Shown: positions 36,690 through 47,900 of the stretch, piece by piece | Layout of the letters: every line of letters starts with the position of its first letter | Position numbering within the stretch: the first letter of the stretch is position 1 | From: Zygaena filipendulae | Lineage: Eukaryota > Arthropoda > Insecta > Lepidoptera > Zygaenidae | DNA: 64,000 nucleotides | Direction of reading: 5' to 3' | Assembly: GCA_907165275.2 (NCBI GenBank) | Contig: OU015652.1 | Location: forward strand, 13,035,001 to 13,099,000 | Position numbers and translations under genes: made by a program | Notes under the pieces: generated by a model | Told to the model about the DNA's origin: nothing | Databases searched by the model: none | What the model saw: the letters and a program-made list of their open reading frames with translations, nothing else

Positions 36690-37515
36690 ATGGCTTCGTC
36701 AAGAAGATGTTTTGTGCTTAATCCAGACTGTTATTGCTATATTTTTGGTGAATATGAATTTTATAAATAAAATATCGAAAACCAATATAGGACTTTGTAA
36801 AAACTGCGTATCTCTAATACTTTAAAATAAAATTGTGTAATCAAGAAAAGCCATGGGTTCCTCGTATTGTATGCCAGAAATGTATGGTATGTCTACGGTC
36901 ATGGTCCAGTGGAAAAAGAGCCTTTAGGTAGCCAAAACCGCACCATACCACTTCATATTAAACGCGGCCTAATGAAACAGTTTGTGAAAGCGCTTAAAAA
37001 AGTGGCGAATGTTTGAATTTTCTTTCACGCAAGTTTCCAGGATTACTTAAGTAGGTACAGAAAAATTTAAAGCTGATATTTTTGATGGGCCACAGATGAT
37101 TAGGCAACTCGTGAAAGATCCTAATTTCATCAAATCAATGACTGAAGTCGAATCCAAATTTTGGAATTCATATGTTTTGGTTATGAGTAATTTCCTAGGC
37201 AAAATCTGATGACCACATCGAGCTTGTTGAGTCCATGCTATCGAACTTGCAAGAGCTAGGGTGCAACATGAGCATAAGCTATAAAAATCCACTTCATAAA
37301 TTCGCATTTAGACCGATTCCCACAAAATCTGGGTGATTTTAGTGAGGAGCAGGATGAAAGATTCCATCAGGATCTTCGGACAATGGAAGAGCGTTATCAG
37401 GGGTGGATGGGACTCACATATGATGGCAGGCTACTGCTGGAGTTTGCAACGAGATCTTCCTAAAGTTGTTAATTCAAAGAATTCTTATAAAAGATCATTT
37501 GATAGGGTTCAATAG
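36690..37515 (+). pseudogene. Decayed copy of a repeated arthropod protein gene of unknown function
   Basis: An ATG at 36690 opens MASSRRCFVLNPDCYCYIFG before a stop. Then, in shifting frames with several stops, come WVPRIVCQKCMVCLRSW- and LGSQNRTIPL-like stretches. At 37380-37515 are EERYQG followed, after a frame change, by HMMAGYCWSLQRD and SYKRSFDRVQ. This order (Cys-X2-Gly start, W.P.IVC..C, FHQD..EERYQG, MMA.YCWSL.RD) fits a dispersed gene family seen in many arthropod genomes. Frameshifts and stops make it a pseudogene. The family's role is not known to me. Confidence 0.6.
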
Positions 37516-37891
37516 AAATTTTGTTAACATAATGTATGAATTTTTTTGTATATTTTGTCAAAATAATAAAACTGTATATTTCAAAAAGTAAAGCTGTTAG
37601 CAATCTCCCAGTATTTTTTCCATAGTCAGGGCCGTAGAAATATTCAGTAACAGATAAAAAAATAAAGGAAACAAAACCTGTGTTGACCAGTGTAATTTTT
37701 AGTAAATAGTTCACGGTAATGCCTTCTAAGGCTATATTTTTGACAAAATGTGGAAACAGTGAAATAAAGATGAAATGGGGCGTTCGTCGGGAGGATGCCG
37801 TTTTACTTTACCACTTCTCACAGAGCGACCTATTTAGTTCAACGGTAAAGAGTTGCTGCCAATTATAAAAACGCAAAATCACTTAAAAATT

Positions 37892-37986
37892 CGACCGATA
37901 CATCGATATTTTTTCCTCGATATACGATCGACGTCGATATTAATATTTTTATAAATATCGATACATTGATATATCGATTTTTTTCT
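37892..37986. repeat. TATCGATA-rich block, right side
   Basis: Partner of the block at 36041-36170; shares the order tatcgata-cattgatatatcgat. Followed by tgacatccctac, a common insect repeat terminus. The two blocks are similar in direct orientation and partly self-complementary. Confidence 0.6.
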
Positions 37987-38287
37987 CACTTCTGACATCC
38001 CTACTGAAGTTGATTGAATGGCAAGTCAGGGGTTGCCAGAGGAAAAAATAGAAATTCACCAATGATGATCTAAAAATCACCAGAAATAACCAACATTCTT
38101 TCCCTTTTTACACACAAACACAAAATTTTTGTAAAAACAAAATAAATTTCAATCCTTTGTATATTGGTTTAAAATATGGTTTATTTGAGATAATTTTGAA
38201 AATTTTAAGAAGAAACAATAAAAACTATAGGCCTGTGCCTGTGCTTTATATACCTATGTGGCAACTGATAACTAAAAAACTTTTTAT

Positions 38288-38440
38288 GGGCCCTCTTCAT
38301 AATGGACCATGATGGCCCATCAATGATCGTCCATCATCGCCGCCATGATCGGGCAGCTCTTCCGACGATGATGGCCACGCATAAGCCGATTGTCTATAGT
38401 GGCCTATCATGGTCTATTCCGTCTATTGCGAAGAGGAGCC
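38288..38440. mobile_element. MITE upstream of the SH3BP5/FCHo promoter
   Basis: Ends gggccctcttcataatgg and, reversed, ggctcctcttcgcaatag, with inner ccatgatgg words. 153 bp, about 160 bp before the CCAAT cluster. Confidence 0.6.
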
Positions 38441-38595
38441 ATTTATGTTTGGTTTACATTACGTGTTTGGTTGGCATTTGGAATCCTGTTAAGTACGATA
38501 AAAAAATTCCGTATGTTGGTCCAAATACGATAATTTTTCGCACCTACGTGCAACCCGTTGCCATTTGCCAACAGTCAACACTGGTCGTAACTCGT

Positions 38596-38642
38596 AGACG
38601 TCACGTCACCAATCAGTCCAATCCTCGTCCAATCACCAATTC
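38596..38642. promoter_or_regulatory. Candidate promoter: CRE plus four CCAAT boxes upstream of SH3BP5/FCHo
   Basis: A CRE-like GACGTCAC at 38598-38605 is followed by CCAAT at 38609, 38618, 38629 and 38636, four boxes in 32 bp, about 270 bp upstream of the SH3BP5 ATG. Such clusters are typical NF-Y promoter elements. No TATA box was found. Function is inferred from motif density and position. Confidence 0.45.
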
Positions 38643-38906
38643 ACCATTTTAAAAAAATATTTTTTTATTTAGACCTGTTATTAGTTAACTACTAATTAGT
38701 AGTACGGAGTACCTAAATAATATTAAATTTAACTCGGTGGTTCTGTGCGAAAGCTTAAAACACTAAGAAAATTATCCGAAAGTGTGGTTTATGATTGAGA
38801 TAATAAATTTTCAATGAAAGTATAGTGTTGTTTCTGACGGTTGCTTGTTAGGGTTTTTATTGGTGATGTAATTTAGTTGGCTTCCTATTTAGAGCTAGGC
38901 AATACA

Positions 38907-38975
38907 ATGGAAGAATCGTCGTTTACTATTCCAGCTGACGACAACGGTGATACTGAGCTCGACCCAAGAATACAG
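38907..38975 (+). CDS. SH3BP5: SH3BP5 exon 1 (coding part)
   Basis: ATG in the context aatacaATGG opens 23 codons, an acidic N-terminus ending LDPRIQ, the conserved family motif just before the coiled coil. Donor is CAG|gtcagtg, phase 0. Unspliced, the frame runs on only to a TGA at 38985-38987. This exon may also serve as a 5' leader for the downstream FCHo gene. Confidence 0.9.
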
Positions 38976-41900
38976 GTCAGTGTGTGAAAATATAATGTGT
39001 TGAATAATTATCTGCCATAAACGCTTGTAACAGCAAAGATGAGTGTCAACTTCATAGATTATTTCGCGAGCGAGCATAATGGATATGACATTTTATATCA
39101 AAATATGAAATACGGACTGATAGCCAGTAAAGAGTTCTCTGAGTACCTGAGAGAGAGATCCAGTATTGAGGAGACTAATTCAAAACAGTTGGCCAAATTA
39201 GCAAAACAAGCGAACAGTAACTGCGCGCAAGGCACATTCGCCCCCTTTTGGGGTGCACTCAAATGTTCAGCAGAAAAATTGTCTAACTTGCATCAACATA
39301 TGTTTCAAAAAGTCAGTGATTTGGTGAAAGATGTTGCCCGCTATGCTGAAGAACTGCACAAAAAACATAAAGCGGTCAAAGACTCCGAATCTAGCACATT
39401 GGAAGTGGTTTTGCTCATTCAAAACACAAAACAAGCCTTACAGAAGGCTACAGATGTGTACACAAGTAAAACTGCAGAGCTGGAAAAGCTAAGAAAAGAA
39501 AATGCTTCTAATAAAGATATTGAAAAGGCTGAAGCAAAGATTAAGAAACTTCATGAGGACTATAGACAGCTGTCTGAAAAATACAATCTAGTGAAACAGG
39601 ATTTTGAGAGAAAGATGACGTTAACTTGTAAGCATTTCCAAGATGTTGAGGAGGCACACTTAAAACAAATGAAACAGTTTGTTAGCTCATATGTGGACAT
39701 TATACAGAATAACCATGACTTAATGGGCCAAGTGCACCGGGATTTTAAACATCAGTGTTTAGAATTGACTGTTGAAAAGCTGCTAGAGCAGTTTCTCATT
39801 GAGAAATACAATGCAATGGAAAAAGCAAAGATGGTTGAACTACCTCCGTCACTACCTAAACCTAGCTCTGCAAATAACTCAATATCTGAAGCCGACCAGA
39901 TATCAACTATTTCAAATGGATCACACAAACCAGCTCCACCACCAAAAGCTGTAAAAAAAGATCAATCATTTGCAAGTAAAACTTCAAGAAGAACTACTTC
40001 CCTGTTAAATCTTTTTACTCCAAATTTCCAGAGTAAAGATGAGCCAAGTGGTAGTATTGAAGCAGCACCGTGTTCGGCCCCGTCAAGTCCAAGTGGAACA
40101 CCAGCAACACCTGTAGTTACTGATAAAGATGATAATATGGGGCGAAACACACTTCGCGAATCAAAGTGGTTCCTGCGAAGCAGAAGAACCAAAGCTAAAC
40201 AGAAAAAATCTAAGAAAAAGAAAGATGAAATATCTGAAAACTCTAATATTGGTGACAAATCTGACTTGGATGAAAAAGAGGAAGAAGTACCACCAAAAGA
40301 AGATCTGATGAACTCTCCTGAAGTTGATGAGGAAGGCTACTGTATAAGACCAAAAGATGAGAAAGGAAGTGTCTATTCCTCAACAGATACTGACTCTGAA
40401 GAAGAAAAAGAACAGAAAATCCATGTGGAAATCAAGCCTCTGAGTAATGGTGGTGCGCCCATGTCTGCCAGTGTAGACGAGCTTAGAGCTACTGTAGAAA
40501 ACATTTCCCTTTACAAAATTGGCACAACTAGACGCAGTTCAAACGCCAACACTAGTAAAGCAAGTAGTGACTTGTTAGATTTGAACTTTTTCCAGAGTCC
40601 CAATGTCAGTAATCCTACTTCTCCACATGGAAATGTTTCTAACCCGTACGCTCCATTACAGTCTAATTTGTCTCAGCTTATAGAAAGCCCCGCACCAGTT
40701 TCTACTGCTGACGTAGGTGATCTCTTTTCGGAAGTAGGTGAAATGATACAGTCTAACGTTCGCACATCAACCCCCACAATATCATCTATCTCACTCCCGC
40801 GTCCGCCCTCGCGACGCTCTGAAGGCGATTTCCGTACAGCAGGATCGTCAGGGTCTCGCGGGCCGTCACCATTGACTATAGGAATGGCAGATACAATACC
40901 ATTAGCAGTTGCCTTCCATGAAATTATACACTCTTATTTTCGTGGCATTGAAGAATCGAAATGTCAAGTGAAAATGTCAGGGGACATGATGCTCTCTTTT
41001 CCGACGGGTATCGTGGGCGTTCTTGCTAACAACCCGAATCCAGCAAAACTTTGTTTCAGGCTAAAAAATATTCATAGATTAGACAACGTATTGCCTAATA
41101 AGCAACTTATTAGCATCAATACGATGATGTCGACGCGCGACTCCACTGTCGTGGAATTCAACATGCCAGCTTTGACCTCTCTATTGAAAATGCAATCAGA
41201 GAAAAATCCCGGAGCTCAGTACTTCAATGTAGATATATTGAAGTACCAGATACGACCGAAACCAGGGGCGGCGTCTTGCCCGTACCAATTGGTAGCCTAT
41301 TGGAAATGCGAGAAGGATCACACGGATTTGAAGGTGGATTATAAGTACAACATACATGCGATGAGCCCGCCATCGCCTCTGCTGAACGTTTCAGTTATTG
41401 TGCCAATGAACGGATCGGTTAAGAATGTGCTAGCTATGCCCAACAACATTTGGAATGCTGAGAACGAACAGGCCCTTTGGCGTATCACGGAGCTGTCGCA
41501 GCACTCCGAGGACAGGGGTGTGGGCTCGTTACGAGCGCGCTTCGAGTTAAACAAGGGTCCCTCAACCAAAGCCACTATAGCGGCTCAGTTCAACTGCGAG
41601 GGCGCCACTCTTTCTGGTATCGAGTTCGAACTCATAGGCAGTGGTTATCGTCTGTCTTTGGTTAAACGACGCTTCGTATCTGGCAAATACATTTGTGATA
41701 GTGAATCCCATTGATTGGTCCAAATTCTTATGAAAATTATCGCACATTTATTATAATATAAATTGTTATTTTACTATGTGTACACGGCGCGATGATGAGC
41801 TATGAAAATGTTTAAATTTAACTTTGGTACCTTATAGGGACTGTTTCCTGTCCACTTTTTCATTGATATTAATTGAATTGTTTGTGATGTATTATGATTG

Positions 41901-44900
41901 TCATTCAGTTTCTCCTTTTATACATTTAGATGTACAAGTGTTTTATTTAAATATTAGGAGGTGTATTGACTTTATTGTTTAAATTCATTTTCTTTCATTT
42001 AATTCAGCAGTTTATGTGCCATTTCACTATTTTCACATAACATTTTATTTTTTTAAGGCTATTAATAAATGTATCTATGCTAATTTTAGTGAGACAGTCA
42101 TGTGAAGATGGATGAAAAATTACTGTATACAGTTTTTAGTCTATAAAATTGATTGTATCATATCTAAAATATAAATTTGATTATGTGCCTAGTTGAACAT
42201 CACATTAGTTTTATTGTCTTATGATACAGAGAATTGAGCTTTACTGCCGCTTTCATTAATGCGAATTTCTTTTAAATTAAACAATAAATTTATTAATATA
42301 GCATTGGTAGGTATATTTTGTTCACTCATATTAAATTTTATTTTTTATTTTAGTTTTCACCTACCTACCTATATAGGGCCCAAGGGAATGCAATTTTAAA
42401 ACCATAAAATATATAAACTTGACTAGGAAGTTATCATTATCCTTTTCAAAATTTTGTGTTATTTTAGTCCTCTTTACATTACATCTCAATTTGAAATATA
42501 CATATGTATTTTAATGTTAAATTTAGTAATATTATAAAATAAAATTATTTTGTTGACTAAAATAACAAAATGCTATTTTGTTTAAATTATATTTTACTTT
42601 CAATTAGAGTACTATTATGATTCAATAAAAGAATCTCACATTTTTATTTGAATACATAGGCAACTACATCCACTGATGTTGACTCAAGTTATGTTTGATC
42701 TTATTAATTATAATTAAATATTTTAAATAATATTTAATATTATTATTTACCGTAATAAAATTAACATGTAATTTACAAAAAAATAACATTATAGATTACT
42801 TATCGATTATTTTCTAAGCATTTAGCTGTCGACCACCGTAACATTCACTTAATTTTAAATAGTTTTATGTAAGATCTTAAATTAATTAGCTTTAATTACT
42901 CAATGCTTATATTTTACATATATTGTATTTTTTCTGCCTTTATAACACAAGTTGAGCCATTTCTGTCGCTTACTACCAATAATATGATACCATAATATGT
43001 AATAATATTGTTATCATTATAAGTGTGTGAACATTAAATAAAGAATCTGGAGCTACAAAATTAAATCATCAGAATGGGGTGATAAAGCTTAAATTTTGCC
43101 ATTGCAAAATAAACTCATAAATTCTATTGTATAATGTATTAGTTACAAACCAATTGCAAATAAAGTGGAATAAAATATTGCTTTTTTTGCCATATAAAAA
43201 GTATCCAAAGATTAGTCTGAACTGTCCGGAAAAAAGTGTTTATCATTCTCAAGATTTCGTATACCAATAGTGTAAAGAGATAAACTTGTAAAACACGTAC
43301 TTTATCAGCTTTATTCCATTTCCGTATGTACCAATATAACTGGCGTATAGCCCATTTCCGGTCAAACGTTGAGTTGGTTTACAAAACCAATTGATAAATA
43401 AATAATATTAATTAATATAGATAGATTGATTTTCACTTTGCCGCCATTGCCGCTCATGTCGTTAGACACACATACAAGTTGAAGTGGTCGACTTATATAA
43501 GTTTATGTAAATCATAATGTGTTACAAGAGTCTCGATCCACGATTTATTCGTAGTGAGGCTGAGATTTTCATATAGTTAATAATATAGGTAATTAATTAC
43601 ATTATTGTAATGATGACTGTCGATTGCCATCTGTAAATAACCAGCTATGTCTGAACCACGTCTGAACTGAACCAAACCATAAACTATATAGGGTACAAGT
43701 AAATCATTCCATTATAATTTTAAAAATAACATATTTTACCACTGCTAGTTAGGATTTTTTTTGAAAACGTAGAATATTTTTTTTGTGTAAAATATACTAT
43801 ACAACGTGTTAATGAATTAACTGAAAACCTGATGAACCCATTTAAAAAAATAAACAATAATATGATTAAAATATATTTTATGTCGAAAAAATGTATACTC
43901 CAAAGTTATTCAAAATTAGTTTGGAGGTGACCTATCTACGAAATTCCAAGCGCTACGCCCGCGCCTACCGGTTCGAATTTTTTTGCTGCGGGCGGCGTAC
44001 GCGCCTAATATTGTACCTATTATAAATAATTTAGACATGGGCTAGTAAAAATGAAAAAATATAACCTATATTAAAACATAGTGCGATCGATTCGCTAGTC
44101 GATTCTGAGCAAACTACTTTCTAGTTTTCATTTAATTCATTAACACGTTGTATATTTTTATTTCATCGTCATTTATCATCTTCGATTATTGGGAATTCGT
44201 ATCCAAGAGGGCGTCCGCCGTCCACACAATATATTTATCTACCTACCTACGGTGAATCGTGCTCTGTATGATTCTGATGTGAACTCGACCTTATTACGTT
44301 TGAATACATACGAATATTAATATAAAGAGGGTACTGTAAATAATACATCGAACTACAGCACTGCCATAATAGACCATAACTATACAGCTTTAAAGTTAAA
44401 ATTTCGAATCAGACGTTAGCACGATATGTTTGAGATACATTTTATTTTATTAAATTTAAAAATCTTATCTTTGAATTTAACGTAGATACGATAATTATGA
44501 AGTTTAAAATGTGAAGTAACATGCTGGAAGAAGCGACAACGCTCCGCGCTCGAACCAATCTGTACTAAAATGTATGGGTTTAGTAATAAGGTAAATTTTA
44601 CATCAGAAACAAATGGATGTTGTCTAAGGCTAAATTTGTACGAGTCTAGCTGCATTTCCGTGTTTAATTGAACCGACTACGGTCTTTAAAGACTCGCAAA
44701 CATTTCATATACAGGGTGACTGGTAGATTGACCTAACAAAGTAAATTTTAAACGCCTTATCCATGGCCACAATAGGTTTTTTTTTAAGTTATTGGCGCCG
44801 TTTTGTTTTTAATACTTGAACTTTTGCAACTACCTCGCTCGAACTGTCACGGAACAATTTCAAACTAAAAAAAATTATATTTTATTTATTTTTAAAAGAG

Positions 44901-47900
44901 AATACTTTCTTCATCTTACACAATTAATATTTAGATATTTACTAACCAATATCTAGTAGGTAGGTAACTAGTTTTATTTGATTTTATTTAGTCCTTACAT
45001 TCTTATTCTCATTCTAAATTCTAATCACAAAATATTGTTTTACTATCAGAATAAAATATATATCCTGGGGAAGTACGATTTCTTAAACTGCAAACATCGC
45101 CGAAAATACACGAGGGTGATTTCGATATCGGTTAATGAGGCCGAAGGACCTTTCGACCTTGTCTCCATTTCTTAAACTCCATCTCCATTTTAATTTCTAC
45201 TTTAAACACAGGTCGAAATGTTAGGAAGGTTTGTAATGGTAACGTAGTTTTGATGTAAAGTTAAGACTTTTAAAAGAGACAGTCGTAAGGCCCCAGGGTC
45301 AATATTGTGTTTTAAAATGTTTTTATCGAACATAAAATTTATTTCACACCGAACATGTTTGAAGTCGGCGTTGTGAGTTAGAAAAACTTTTCTTAATTTT
45401 TTTGCAAAATTGCTTTCGTAAGAATAATTTAGGTACCTACATTATTTTGAACGATATTGTCAAGTATATATTAAAAACATGTAGGTATTACATTTATACT
45501 AGAGATTTAAATTCAATTGTGCTACTAATTCGAACATGTGAAAGTAATATTTTTGTAAACTATTTCACAAGTCATGTATTCCTACTTATGTATGTATAAT
45601 TATGAACGATTGGAACTAATAAAACTTGTATAACTACATCGGATTGTAACTTGAGTAATAAATTGTAACTTTAGTGATTCAAAAAAAAAAAACAATCTTT
45701 TCTTCTCACCTGTACTTAGAAATAATGGAAATATTAAATTAAAAAGTAAGTACAATACTTTTCAATCGCTTTATGTAACGTAGGGACAGGAAACAGTTTT
45801 TATAAGGTACACAGTCGTTCGTTTATAATAAATCTAAATTAAATAGAATAAATGTGTTGTTACGTCTGTCGTAAGTGATTGTATCAGTAAAATTATTATT
45901 AAAAAATACTATTATAAGTGACAGCGATAATCGGCTATGTTTCCCGTCTCTACGTGTAGCTTGTGTTGGCATATTAGCCTGGCAGCCCACACCTTATTTT
46001 TTCAGTGACTAATAACATGCTGAAACTTCTTGAGTAGGTTTAGTTCAACGTGACGCCCCAGCTTTTCCCCTGAGAAAATTCTCGAAACCGATAGCTAAAA
46101 GTGTTTCAATTATTTTTTCGGGTTTAACTTCCGATTATCTTAACATTTTAATAAATAAATCTTACTGTTACTCAGACAATTTCGACATCCCACCAAATCG
46201 AAATATTTTTACCTGCTCACTTCATTAGCTAACCGGCTCGAGAATTTTCTCAGGGGAAAAGATTATGCGTCTCGTCGAACTGAACCTACTCACGAAGTTT
46301 CAGCCACTGAGAAAATAAAGCGTGGGCTGCCGGGCTATATGTTTGTACTTGATGTGTGCAAGTGCGTGCGATATCTCAATTTATTTCCCGACTTGCAGGT
46401 GGAACTCGAGAAGCTGAACGCGGCTACAGATGAGATAAACAAATTGGAGTTGGAACTCGATGTGAGTGTATTTTTTATTACTTTGACACAAGTTGTTTTC
46501 ACCTCACTGGTTCAAAAAGTGCGGTCCTTTTGCTAATTCGTGTTCCGTCAATGTAAAAAACATCGCACCTTTAGAATCAAAGTGACCCAACTTGAAATTC
46601 CTGTAACTGCTGATATTGATATAGGTAATTTGACTTAAAATAAAACTCTAGAACCATTGCAGAACTAGGTACATTTCTGCTCATTTCACTTCAATTGTAA
46701 AGGTTAAAGTGCGATATGTAAGCACTGGCAGTCGGTCGTGGATCTTTATTACCTGACTAGCTGTGCCCTGCGGTTTCACCCGCGTGAGTTTCGCACCCGC
46801 AGGAACTCCAAAGTAGCCTAATTTACTCCTTCATCAGCTAATTAGTATAAGTCCTCTCAAAATCGGTATTTAACCGTTTCGGAGATTCACCCGCGTGAGT
46901 TTCGGAATTCCCGCAGAAACTCGCAAAATTCTTTCACATTCTTCTTCTCCTTACAATAACAAACACACCAAAAAAAGAATTAGCCAAATTGGTCCAGCCG
47001 TTCACGGGTGATGCCGTGGGCGTGACCAAGGGAAATAGGGATTCATTTTTGAATAAAAATATAGATACTGTTGCAATAAGATTTAAAGATTATGAAAAAT
47101 GACAACATATTATTTTTGATACTGATTGTATATTTGAAATGTGTGTGAACGTTTCTATCCATTGCTCACTGCCTTTTTAGTCATCTCTTGCTGATGATTG
47201 TGTCCTATCTATACATATAAAATGCTTTGTCCTGGTCCTGAATGACTGATGGATCAACGCACAGCCTAAACCGCTGATCGTAGGTAGACCTGAAACATGG
47301 AGGGTGTGTTCTTTGTATGACGTAGGCATCCGATAAAAAGGATTTTTGAAAATTCAACCCTTAAGGGGATGAAAAGGGGTTGCAAAGTTTAAATAGACTA
47401 ATTCCACGGGAACTTCGAAATTATCGCGGGTGAAACCGCGCGGGACAGCTAGTACATATACATAATAATATATCGTGCACAGGGTGTATTTATTTCCATT
47501 GGAGTTACGCAACGACATCCATAGGCTTTGTCAATGGGCATGTTGACAAATTTTTATTTTTTAGTCCGTCTTGTAGATTATTAAAAAATATTGGACACGT
47601 ATTTTTTCTATTTTTACGTAATCAAAAAATAACGGCGATATATTGAGTAGAAATTTCGCGTGACGTCACTATTCTGTCAGTCTGTATGGCGGTTTTAGCG
47701 GTTAGTGACGTCACGACCCCCCCCCACCCTAAACTTCAATGCGCTTTGTCTCTGTATATTTTAATTTATTTAAAAAAGCAAACAATACGTGTCTATTGTT
47801 TTTTTATTTTCCAACTGACGGACTAATTAGAATTTTGATTTTGAAAAGTAGTCCACATCCCCATTGTCTAGATGGGAACTAACAAAGAACCATAACACTA

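Noticed and set aside
38302..38652. 116-codon plus-strand frame upstream of SH3BP5
   Set aside because: It runs through a MITE and the CCAAT cluster and has no domain.
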